Shown here piece by piece: positions 39,275-50,000 of a stretch of DNA of 64,000 bases. Within the stretch, counting starts at the first letter, position 1, and every line of letters starts with the position of its first letter. The stretch is from Cucumis sativus (Eukaryota > Streptophyta > Magnoliopsida > Cucurbitales > Cucurbitaceae). Below the pieces are notes generated by a model. That model did no database searches. It was not told the origin of the DNA and saw nothing but the letters and a program-made list of their open reading frames with translations. Both the position numbers and the translations under genes were made by a program. Location: contig NC_026660.2 of the NCBI RefSeq assembly GCF_000004075.3, positions 21,517,498 to 21,581,497 of the forward strand, written 5' to 3'.

Positions 39275-41266
39275 ATGGATATGTCGGAGGCAGTTATAGT
39301 CAAATCTAGCAGATTGAAATCCGTTGTGTGGAACGATTTTGATAGAATAAAAAAGGGTGATACGTTTGTTGCTGTATGTAGGCATTGTAAGAAGAAACTC
39401 AGTGGATCAAGTACCAGTGGGACTTCTCATTTGAGGAATCACTTAATTAGGTGTCAGAGAAGATCTAATCATGGTATATCTCAATTTATTACATCTAGAG
39501 AAAAGAAAAAGGAAGCAACACTGGCTATCACTAATTATGTTGATCAGGGGCAGAAAAAGGATGATGTTTTGAATCTTGTTAATATTAGATTTGATCCAGA
39601 GCAAGTGAAAGAAGAAACAAATAATACCTTGAGTTACAATTTTGATCAGCGACGAAGTCGATTTGATCTTGCACGTATGATTATCTTGCATGGTTATCCA
39701 TTGGCCATGGTTGAGCATGTTGGGTTCAGAGTATTTGTGAAGAATCTGCATCCCTTGTTTGAACTTGTGACTTGCAACAGAGTTGAGACCGATTGTTTGG
39801 AGATATATGTCAAAGAGAAACAAAAAGTGAATGAGTTATTGGATAAATTGCCTGGTAAAATCAGCCTCAGCGCTGATATGTGGAGTGCCACAGATCATTT
39901 GGAATCTTCATACCTGTGTCTCACAGCCCACTACATTGACGAGTCCTGGCAGTTAAATAAGAAGGTTTTGAATTTCATGTTTGTTGATCCTTCTCACACT
40001 GAAGATTTGCATGCAGAAACTATCATGTCATGTCTGATGGATTGGGATATTGATCGTAAGTTATTTTCAATGACATTTGATTGTTCTTCTACCAGTGACT
40101 ATATCTCATTACAAATCAGAGACAGACTATCACAGAACAGGTTCCTTTATTGTAATGGTCAATTATTTGATGTCAGCTGTGCAATCGATCTTCTTAATTT
40201 GATGGCTCAGGATGCCTTGGAAGCATTATGCAACATTCTCCCTAAAATTCGTGAGAGTATTCAACATATCAAACAGTCTCGAGAAGGGCAAGCTAAGTTT
40301 AATGAGATAGCCGAACAAGTTAAAGTTCAAAGCCAAAAACTTCTGTCTCTGGATAATCCATCTATGTGGAACTCAACTTATGTGATGCTTGGTGCTGCTA
40401 TAGAATATCGAGAAGCATTCTCCCTTTTGCGGGAAAATGATCTTGGCTACACAGCATGCCCAACTGAAGAAGAATGGGGTAGGACTTGTACCATTACTGG
40501 CTATCTGAAGTTTCTTTTTGAAGTGACTAATGTTTTAACGAAGGCCAACTTTTCGACTGCAAATATTTTCTTCCCTGAGCTCTGTGATCTACACTTGCAG
40601 TTGATGGAATGGTCCAAAAATTCAGATGATTATATCAAGTCATTGGCATTCAAGATGCGAACCAAGTTTGAAGAATATTGGGATAAATCAGGATTGGCTC
40701 TAGCAGTTTCTGCCATGTTAGATCCTCGGTTCAAAATGAAACTAGTAGAATACTATTATCCACAAATATATGGTGTTGTTGCTCTACAAAGGATTGACGA
40801 TGTTCTGAACTGTGTGAAGGCGCTTTACAACGAACATTCGATTTGCTCGCCGTTAGCTTCGATTGATCAAGGCCTTGCCTGGCAAGTTGGTAGTAGTTCT
40901 GGCTCTTTGCCCGGTTCTGGAAAGGATGCCAGAGATAGGTTAATGGGTTTTGACAAATTTCTTCATGAATCTTCTCAGAGTGAAGGGAGTAAGTCGGATT
41001 TGGACAAGTACCTTGAGGAACCTTTGTTTCCTCGTAATGTTGATTTCAATGTGTTGAACTGGTGGAAAGTTCATACTCCTAGATATCCAATTTTGTCCAT
41101 GATGGCTCGTAATGTGTTGGGAATTCCCATGTCAAAAGTTGCACCAGATTCTGCATTTAAAACGGGAAGAAAAGTGCTTGATCGAGATTGGAGTTCATTG
41201 AAACCAGCTACAATTGAAGCTCTAGTATGTTCACAGGATTGGATACGTAGTGAATTAGAGAGCTAA
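39275..41266 (+). CDS. Domesticated hAT transposase, BED zinc finger, RICESLEEPER/DAYSLEEPER type
   Basis: A single coding exon of 663 residues; the ATG at 39275 is the first in frame after the acceptor CATGCAG ending at 39247. An N-terminal BED finger has VCRHC then HLRNHLIRC at about residues 33-60. The middle holds hAT core blocks LSADMWSA (D201), MTFDCSS (D269), then DPRFKMKLVEYYYPQ of the DUF4413-type region. The C-terminal hAT dimerisation block runs from LDKYLEEP through ILSMMARNVLGIP to WSSLKP. In active hAT enzymes the last catalytic residue is Glu in an SESAF-type motif; here the site reads APDSAF with Asp at 625. Intact frame, UTR intron and loss of Glu argue for a host gene that binds DNA and regulates transcription, as DAYSLEEPER does, not for a live transposon. 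No terminal inverted repeats were found. Confidence 0.9.
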   Translation: MDMSEAVIVKSSRLKSVVWNDFDRIKKGDTFVAVCRHCKKKLSGSSTSGTSHLRNHLIRCQRRSNHGISQFITSREKKKEATLAITNYVDQGQKKDDVLNLVNIRFDPEQVKEETNNTLSYNFDQRRSRFDLARMIILHGYPLAMVEHVGFRVFVKNLHPLFELVTCNRVETDCLEIYVKEKQKVNELLDKLPGKISLSADMWSATDHLESSYLCLTAHYIDESWQLNKKVLNFMFVDPSHTEDLHAETIMSCLMDWDIDRKLFSMTFDCSSTSDYISLQIRDRLSQNRFLYCNGQLFDVSCAIDLLNLMAQDALEALCNILPKIRESIQHIKQSREGQAKFNEIAEQVKVQSQKLLSLDNPSMWNSTYVMLGAAIEYREAFSLLRENDLGYTACPTEEEWGRTCTITGYLKFLFEVTNVLTKANFSTANIFFPELCDLHLQLMEWSKNSDDYIKSLAFKMRTKFEEYWDKSGLALAVSAMLDPRFKMKLVEYYYPQIYGVVALQRIDDVLNCVKALYNEHSICSPLASIDQGLAWQVGSSSGSLPGSGKDARDRLMGFDKFLHESSQSEGSKSDLDKYLEEPLFPRNVDFNVLNWWKVHTPRYPILSMMARNVLGIPMSKVAPDSAFKTGRKVLDRDWSSLKPATIEALVCSQDWIRSELES

Positions 41267-43619
41267 TTCGGCCACATTACAAGTCTGTCAATATTTATTC
41301 ATTTTTGTCAATTTCTCTTACTATTTCCTTTGTTTCAATCTTTGTACTTTTATGTGGCCACAGCCCCTCTTATGCTGTTTCTTTTTAACTGTCAATTCTT
41401 TTTGCAGCTTTGCATTGGGTAAATTATACTGCCTAACTTGTATCACACCTGCAAGTAATACTTCCATCACAATTTTAGAACTTTTCAAAAGAAATAATCT
41501 ATGGTCTGTAATATATACTAAAAAATATTGAATTATTTTGGTTTTGGTTAAATGAGATGATTTCAATGTTAAACCTTCCAGTACTCCAAATGGAATCATA
41601 CAATTAGATAAATTGATTGAGATTACTGTGATATACTAGGAATCTCTTTCTTGATGATTTTATACCATTATACATTTTATAGGTTCAATATATAGTGATC
41701 GTTGTCTTAGAAATTAATTTTTTAGGAGGTTTTTTGACATTCAAACATTGCATGATCACATAGGTTGTCCCTAACCTGGTCCGGACACTTTTGATTCAAA
41801 TTATTTAATATAAAAATATTAAATTCAAATTATTTAATATAAAAATATTAAATATGGATTCAAATTCAATCTCAAAAACTAATATGAAGAAGGTAAAATC
41901 TAATCACAAGAAGTGTAAATGTGTATTTTTTTTTAAACCAATCAATAATTTGTAAATGAGTATTTTTAAACCAATCAATAATCTTTAATGCACTCTTATA
42001 TGAAGGTTAAATGAGTATTTTTTAAAGTTGGTTATTTGATTCTAGTTTCTCTTTAGTAATTTAATTTTTGTTGGGTTTAAAATTAAAATTTTGATAAAGC
42101 TCTTGTTTTTATTTTCTATTCTTATTGTTGGTTTTTTTAAAAACTGATTTGTTTGATAATGATTCTTTTTTCTTGTTCTAAAATTTGAGAACATTCCTAC
42201 CAATGAAAATTATCTAAAATTGAAAAACTAAAGAAGACTTCAAGAATAGGCTTTTTTTTTTAATTTAATTTTATTCTATATTATTTAGTAAATTAAGGAA
42301 GTGTAGACTGGGTTATGGGTAGGTTACACATTACACTGCTCAACTTGGTGGATTTGATGACAATGATTATTTCTTTCTTTTACTTAATGTTTATATACAT
42401 TTAATTTTTGAATTTTGAAATATTTAGATTTACATCCTTTTCATTTTCAAATTTCAAATTTTCATTTAGGTGGCGGACAACCCAAAATATTCACAAATAT
42501 ATCGAATTTAAATTTGAATTTTTAAATATTTAAATTTATATGTTATTTTGATTTTAAAATTTTCAACGACAATGTTTTTAATATAAAAAAATAAACTAAA
42601 ATATTTACAAATAATACTAAAATATCACACTGTTATGATATTTTACTATTATTTATAGATTTTTGTAGCAATTTTGTTATTTAAAACCACTTTTTTCATT
42701 TAGTATGCATAAATGTTGAAATTTTAAATTTTGCCATTATTTTTATTTTTCTTAAGGATGAAATTACTTATAATTTTACGATTTTACAACCATAATATTT
42801 AAATAATAATATAATTAAGTTAGTTTCGATTCTAAATTATTTAAAATTTAAAACAAATGATTACGAAATAACATTGTAAATCAAATTTTGGCAACATAGA
42901 AACAATTATGTTATTATAACTAAATAGTATTGACTTAGTAATATAGTTGTATGACTTATTCATGTTATATATTTTTTATTCTATATAATTAGATTATATT
43001 TAAACTATAAGATATGAAAAAAAAAACAAAGGAAAAAAAATACCAGAAACAAAAAATGGCTATCACACATCTTTATCTTTACTCTTCTCTTTTTTTTTGC
43101 TTTCAATAAACAATAAATATTAATAATTATCAAACGTATTACAGGTTTATTTTAAAGAGTAAATAAAATCTTATCAAACAAGAACTCAACTTTACAGTTT
43201 TTTAAAAATTTCTGATAACATACCTACAAAATATACAACTGAAAAAGCATAGGGTCAAGAGTGTTTATTAAGTTTAATTTTAAAAAGTTAAGAAAATATC
43301 ATGTATTCAATGTTATCATTTTCTTAACAAAATGAGTTTATATTATCAATTTCCACCACAAACATTTGATTTCTCTATTCCATGTGATTTATTCCAGAAA
43401 AAAAACATATAGTTATAAAAGTTATTTTCAGATTTTGTGTTAAAATTCCTAATTTGACACCTACCATAAAAATACAAGAAATAATTGCAAATATAAGGGT
43501 TAGATTAAGAAAATATAAATTATAGCAAAATCTATAAATAAATAAATATATATATATATATCAACATTTATTTAAAATATTGCAATATACTTTAATATTA
43601 TTCTTAAAATTGGTGCGTA
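41267..43619. other. AT-rich spacer with small tandem duplications
   Basis: After the hAT gene 3' UTR no gene is seen. A 29-bp tandem duplication, unit beginning ATTCAAATTATTTAATATAA, occupies 41794-41852, and a second near-repeat containing AAACCAATCAATAAT lies at 41914-41983. The remainder is A/T-rich without structure I can name. Confidence 0.5.
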
Positions 43620-44106
43620 GTGAAAGGCGGAAAGGCCATGAGAAGATAGGATGAAAGCCGAGCTCAAGTAGGCCCATTAACTTTTCACAAGCATGTTTGC
43701 CAGGAAAATTGACATTGGCGGGTACGGAGTTCGTCACTCCTTACAATCTATGGACTTTTCCGAGAATGATTCCAGTTCCACGAATCTCTTCCGGTACGTT
43801 CAAATTATGAATTGGAAAGTTCTTAGTTAGTGTAACAAGAAAGGGAAACAATTCAACAACTAATCATCTGTGTTCTCTGTTACTCCATTCTATCAATCGT
43901 TTTAAGTTTTGTGTCTTAAGAGTTGATTAGTTCCGATGGAGAGTAATGAGATTTAACGTTTTGGTATATGAGAAATGACTTCAAGCGCAAGATTTAGCGT
44001 GGAGCCAATTGGATCAATACTTCTTGTTTCTTTAGGAGCTTCAGTTAAAGAAAATAAATTGTATACAGTATTAGGACCAGGATCGTGGTACAAAGAAAGG
44101 AAATGA
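43620..44106 (+). other. Candidate small transcription unit with short ORFs
   Basis: A stretch of higher GC begins at 43620 with AGGCCCATTA (43661-43670), a site II-like promoter motif. At 43750 an ATG opens a 15-codon frame, MDFSENDSSSTNLFR, running into a good donor CG|GTACGT at 43793/43794. Further on, 43975-44106 is an intact 43-codon frame with a hydrophobic middle (SILLVSLGAS) and a C-terminus GPGSWYKERK. I could not join these with matching phase into one protein, and recognise no family. It may be a microprotein gene, a noncoding RNA, or the relic of a gene. Confidence 0.25.
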
Positions 44107-44940
44107 GTTTTATATTGTTATGACTTTGCCATGTTGATCTTAATTGTCAATTACTCCTGATTGTGAGTTGGACGTCGTAGTCTATTTTGTATTTGATATG
44201 TAGCTCAAAAGTCAGGAAAATGATGTGCGATACCGACGTTCCAGTTACAGCCTACAGAATGTATAATTTCTAAATGTGACCAATTTTGTCTTCACACTGG
44301 ACGTGGAAGGTGCTGGAAAACTTGTCTACCTATAAATGATAATAATCATGATGATAATAATCGAGAACAGAGAATGCTAAGTAGTTCCAGTTCGTGTCTT
44401 GACTGGGTATGCTGTTAAATCAATAAATGCACGTGTAATATTTTTGCAAATTTGCATCTTATTTGGGTAATTGATGCGATTTCCATTTTAGAATCTAAGT
44501 ACTGTGTAAAGCCGTTAATCAATTTGATATTACTTCTCTCCTGTAAACTCCGTATCTTAAACAAAAATGGAATCAGTTTTTCTTCCGGAAAAGTGACATG
44601 CATGAACGCTAGTTGATATAGAGGGGGCTTCATGAGGACGAAAATACTTTCCTTTCTCTTCTCTTGTAATTATTTGTACCATGAATCTCGTTTGTGGAGT
44701 TATTTTAAAATGCATGGTAAGTAGGCTTAAATTGATCGATCAACAGTGATTTCTTAAAAAAAAAACTAACGCTCGAGCAAAGCATCGAAATGTAACATAT
44801 GATATCCATCGCAGTGTAGCACTAGTGAATAAAATAAGGGGCACACGAAGGAAATGTAATATACTTGACAACATAAACAAACTGTGGGGCTTGCTACCCT
44901 AAACATAATGCACTCACAAGTATGGTAAATTTATTCTGCT
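44107..44940. other. Spacer to the PDF1 3' end
   Basis: No gene recognised. The right part should be PDF1 3' UTR (minus strand). Confidence 0.45.
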
Positions 44941-46876
44941 TCAGGTTCTAGGCTTGAATCTACCCTCGTTAGCCATCTGGAAAACCTGGGCCTGTGCTGC
45001 TGCTGCTTTGTTTGAGCTTAATGCCGATACAAAACTTTCACGGACTTGATTGGTTGTGAAGGGGTACCTGTTGTTGACCATGGAGTTCAGGAAAGCCGCA
45101 GCTCCTTCTCGGTAAAGTGATCCTAGGCCATCAGTTCGTGTGTTTGAGAGTGCTTGTGGTAAGCTGAGAGTAGCTCCGAAGCCTGGAGCGTTTGTTATAC
45201 CAAAAGCACTGCCCATTGTTCCCCACCAGCCTAACAAACCCCATATTATTCCTGGATGCGTCCTCCAATAGCTGAAAACACAATACACGATGATAGAAGG
45301 TTTTCTTATTAACAATATTGGAAATGTGAAGGAATGTCCTTTCTCTTTCACTAACACTAAAAAAAGTACACAGTATTGCTCATACAATTATGTAATTACT
45401 TACTTGCATGTGCCAGTGAAGGGAGAATTGGGATCAGGAACAAAAGGTGGGGCTGATGTGGTTGGTGGGGTCCCATAGAATGGTGTACCACCTGAAGGAG
45501 GAGTTGATGGTGTTGGATCAAAAGTTGGAGGGCTATTGTATCCACCACCGCCTGATGGAGGAGTTGATGGAGTAGGATCATAAGTTGGTGGGCTATAATA
45601 TCCACCTCCACCTGAAGGAGTTGATGGGGTTGGAGTAGGATCATAAGTTGGAGGGCTAGAGTATCCACCACCACCGGAAGGAGTTGATGGGGTTGGAGTA
45701 GGATCATAAGTTGGAGGGCTAGAGTATCCACCACCACCGGAAGGAGTCGATGGAGTCGATGGTGACGTTGGAGTGGGATCATATGTTGGAGGGCTGTAGT
45801 ATCCACCACCCGATGGGGTAGAGGGAGTTGATGGTGTCGGAGTTGATGGAGTTGGAGTGGGATCATTAGTTGGAGGGCTGTAGTATCCACCACCTGAAGG
45901 AGTAGATGGAGTTGATGGCGTTGGAGTAGATGGAGTTGGAGTGGGATCATGAGATGGAGGGCTGTAGTATCCACCACCTGAAGGAGTAGATGGAGTTGAT
46001 GGCGTTGGAGTAGATGGAGTTGGAGTGGGATCATGAGATGGAGGGCTGTAGTATCCACCACCTGAAGGAGTAGATGGAGTTGATGGCGTTGGAGTAGATG
46101 GAGTTGGAGTGGGATCGTTAGATGGAGGGCTGTAGTATCCACCTCCTGAAGGAGTTGATGGCGTTGGAGTAGATGGAGTTGGAGTGGGATCATGAGATGG
46201 AGGGCTGTTGTATCCACCACCCCCAGTGGGTGGGTTGTGATGTCCACCACCACCGGAAGGAGGCTTCGATGGAGTTGATGGGGTTGGATCGTGTGTAGGA
46301 GGTTTTGACGGAGTAGGAGTGTATGGTGGGTTGCCGCAGTTCCCTGGTTTTGGCTTGTGTTTCTTACCACCATGCCCATGAGAGGGTGGTTTTCCTCCAT
46401 GGCTTCCTCCCGAACCATGAGGTGGTGGAGATCCATAAGGTGGATTCCCATGTGAATCTACAAAAAAGAAAATACTGGATGAGTATAAAAAAAAGGTAAG
46501 CATTCGTCATTGATTTGAATAGTTCTTGCCACTTTTTGACACCAACCACGTAGTTTAGAATCCATCTAACATTCGTTTTCTTTTTCCGAAAGAAACAGCA
46601 TTCAACAAACTTAAGATTTACAAATTTCAATGTAGGTGATCGTCAGGAATATCTTAACACTAAAAAATAATTTGGAACTACGAAATGCGAGGGAATGTGT
46701 GTGTATATGTCGTGGTTGGTAGAGAAACCTGTGGGCGGGCTTCCTGCATGTGGGTCTGGAGTGTAATAAGTTTTCTGATCTTCGTTGCCTGCAGACGTCA
46801 AAGGGATAGCTATGTTTTGAGAAACCAACCCAAGAATTAGAGTCCATAGAAGGAGAGAAGCTAGTTTTCTTTCCAT
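44941..46876 (-). CDS. PDF1: PROTODERMAL FACTOR 1-like proline-rich cell-wall protein
   Basis: Three coding exons on the minus strand: 46876-46729, 46457-45404 and 45271-44941. Phases agree, giving 510 residues. PDF1 is a secreted, L1-layer (epidermis)-specific extracellular protein. Residues 1 to about 25 form a signal peptide. A Gly/His/Pro-rich stretch with KKHKPKPG follows, then about ten repeats built on GGGYYSPPSHDPTPTPSTP, rich in Pro sites likely to be hydroxylated and glycosylated. Exon 3 encodes the conserved non-repetitive C-terminus with YWRTHP and WGLLGWWGTMGSAFG, about residues 402-510. Arabidopsis PDF1 is near 300 residues, so this copy has an expanded repeat. The minus-strand L1 box at 47047-47054 supports the identity, as does its place before CYP718 (Arabidopsis At2g42840, from memory). 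Confidence 0.95.
45480..46225 (-). repeat. PDF1: PDF1 coding minisatellite, 84-bp main unit
   Basis: The central part of PDF1 exon 2 is a tandem array. The block with CTGTAGTATCCACCACC recurs at exact 84-base spacing (CTG at 45878, 45962, 46046 and 46130), each unit encoding 28 residues. Flanking units are shorter (about 60-72 bases) and more diverged. The near identity of the central units points to recent expansion by unequal exchange or slippage. Confidence 0.9.
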
Positions 46877-47046
46877 TGTGCTATGTATGTTTTACTGAGA
46901 AGGAAGGAAAGGAAGACGATGGATTATATATTGTTGATGAAAATGCATGAGAAGACTAAACGATACATATAAAAGACGGACTGAGGTAGAGAGTGAAGTA
47001 AATATTTGCAGGTAGAAGGTTATGTGGTTAGTTGATATGTTGCAGG

Positions 47047-47054
47047 TGCATTTA
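47047..47054 (-). promoter_or_regulatory. L1 box in the PDF1 promoter
   Basis: The minus strand reads TAAATGCA, an exact match to the L1 box bound by HD-ZIP IV factors (ATML1, PDF2), 171 bases upstream of the PDF1 ATG. In Arabidopsis the PDF1 promoter carries the same octamer and needs it for epidermal expression. A TATA-like TATATAA lies at about 46924-46930 on the minus strand, between the box and the ATG. Confidence 0.8.
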
Positions 47055-47059
47055 TTCGC

Positions 47060-50000
47060 TTATTTACTTCTTGCATCGTTTGCAATAATGTTTGAACATT
47101 GGAGTCGACAACGCATATGAATTCAAATAAATTTTTCTGACACTCGCAAGGTAAACTCTCCCTCTCAATACCTCTCTCCCAATCCCCCCGCCACCATAAA
47201 ACGCGGGACACGTTAACGTATGTCATTAGCCCAGTAGGATATGTTTTTATTTTTTATATGTACAACATGTAAAGTGAAAATTTCAAACTTCAAACTGCTT
47301 AGTCGAAAATGCATGCCTTATTGGTTGTGTCATTCTCATCCTTATTGCTTAGTAGCAATTAATTCCATGGATCACATTTTCCCTTTTAATTGCATCTTAT
47401 ATGATTATGACTTGATTCATGAAGTAATGCAAATGCAACATCTAGAGTCTGCGCCATGCATCCCACGCAGGGAATGCCCATGGAGATGTTATGAGCTCGT
47501 GATCTGATGAAGAGCAAGTACTCTTAGTTGCCGGTGCTGCCTTATTGAATATTCAGGGCAGCGCAATAGATATTTTTCATTGGTAAGTTGTGAATTAAAA
47601 AAACCCATGTGTACATGCATGCCTTTCTGGCTATTTAGGTCCCACTGCTCTAACAATACCATTATTTTTTCTCCCTCCTTATCTTATTACTACATTTACT
47701 TAATTGTCGCCAATGATAGCTGGAATCCTGTGAAACTATGGAGTACCGGGCTGGAATAATGACTTATTTAACCTATATTAATGAAGGAGCTGATTCCATC
47801 CTGCCGTCCATATCTCAAGCTTTGAGCAAGCTGCTCAAATTATAGTTCTCCTTGGCCTTATTTCCTTGCCTCCTTAAAAGGTATGACATGTTTAGGTTTT
47901 CTTCATGAAGTATTGTCGGTAGGGAAAAAGAAAACTCTCTTTCATACTGGAAAAGAGAGCATTTGTTTACATAGTGGGGTCTACTTATTTATGTAATGTA
48001 AACAAAAACATAGAAATTGGCTATATGATTAGGAGTTTATTAGTCAAGAGGATTTCCATTTTGATAATGTCTCTTTTAAATATCAGTAAATATAGTCTAA
48101 GGAGTCTAAGGTTTTTTTGTTGGGGAGCATGCCTTAATTGGTTAAGCCTTTAAGATTGTTATTAGCGGTTATGTGTAGTTAAAGAAAAGTTTGCCATATC
48201 TTTTCCGATTGCTACTAGTTGACCTAGATGGATGAAGTAGATCTTAATTAACGAGGGATGGGACCGCAAAATTGAGTTCATTATTTGGTTTCCCAGCGCC
48301 ACATTTAGACATGCATTACATTCATTATCAATCTTCATTTCGGTCGTTGATTCTTTTCCATTATGGTTCAGATCAATTATGAAACAATAACAAGATTGTG
48401 CAGGTACGTGTGGAATCCAAATTGGGCGTAGGACTCGATCAATTATTGTCCGATTTGATGGTTCCCTGGCTTGATTACCATATAAAGCGTAAGATTTCTT
48501 ACCCATTTACATTTTCTTTATCAGCCCTTAATTGTTAAAAGACCAAACTATAGCCTAGAACCAATTAAATAGATCAAGACTTGGAAGTTATACTTATGCG
48601 TTATGTGTCTAAATGTGGGAGTGATTTCTTAGTTAAGAATTACTGTAGAACTTAGCCTTGACACCAGGGATCTATTGTGGCGAGTAGAAGTGGACGTGTC
48701 CACTAAAATTTATTACCCCACAAAGATTTAGGTGAGAGCCGCTCGATTATGATAGGAGAGAAGTAAAGAAGCGGGTAGACCTGAGTTGTCATTATTATGA
48801 TTCTGAGAAATATTAATCCATTTTCAGGCCTGTATTTGACTTGTTTTCTGGGCATAGGAAGGAGGAGGAGGGCTCTAGGGAAAAATACCGATTAAAAATT
48901 GAAGGTTAATAGCTGTCGATAAGAACTAAGAAAAGAGAGTATAAATACATTATTGTGTTCTACAGCTTGGCATTGATGGTGGATTCATTTATAAAAAGTT
49001 TTATTACACTACTTTTGAAAGTTTAGAGACTAAATAAGCACAAACTTCAAAAAAAGAAAATCTAAAACTTGTAATTTGACAATGTGAAAACCAATAAAGT
49101 AAAAAACAAAGAAACTAAAACTTCTAATTTGACAACGTGAAAACCAATAAAGTAATGTGATATGAAATTCATCCTACTTAATTTTATTTTATTTTTCAAG
49201 GAAAAAGTGTTATTCTTCGTTTCCCTCAAAGCATTTGGTCTTCAACGACTATATGCGAGAGAGAGACTATATTGCACATCATCAATTCTCAACTGTTTAT
49301 ACACAAAATCAATCTTAGAATAATGAAAACAATTCTTTTGTGGTTGAACTCTGATTTGAATAGTAGAGATAAACATGCTGAAAGAGTAGATGCAAGAGAA
49401 AATATGTTGAACTAAGTTGTATTATGTATTTGTAACTTGTATTCTTGGGAGTGATGTTAAAGTTGTTAAATTCACTCTCGTCAAACTCAAAATTATTCTA
49501 AAACATGTCTTTAATCACTAAAATTTAATTTAAATACAAATATCATATCTTCAACTTTGATTTTGATAGATTAAAATCATGTTTTGAAGTTAATTTAAAA
49601 ACGTAAAAATGATTTTAACCATTTTAATATCATTTTCAAACATGTCACAGCTGTCTCTTTCGTGTACTAGTTACATTAATGGTTGCACCATGCTTGGCCC
49701 TCTTCCTCTTGTTATGGTGTTGGACTAAGTTAGGTTTTCGAGGTTGGATGACTGTCATGAAGTTGGTTGGTGTGAGAAGAGAAGCTTGATGGTTTGGTGG
49801 TTAACTACTTGTAGCGGCAGAGCTCAAAATCTTTCACAAAGAGGTACAAATTTTTGGGTTTTAACTTTTCATATACATGAAATGAATATAGTATTTCAAT
49901 TCTGAAATTTTAAGTGAAGGAAATCAAATTAGATATATATGTTAGTTATAATTTTGTTTAAGAATTATCCATAGATTTACTCTAATCATTTATTACTTAT

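Noticed and set aside
45396..46451. 351-codon minus-strand frame rich in His, Leu and Gln
   Set aside because: It overlaps PDF1 exon 2 in another frame; the repeat array opens all frames. PDF1 has the signal peptide, splice phases and conserved C-terminus.
49650..49850. Segment with gene-like composition
   Set aside because: Stops in every frame and no family recognised; at most a gene fragment.
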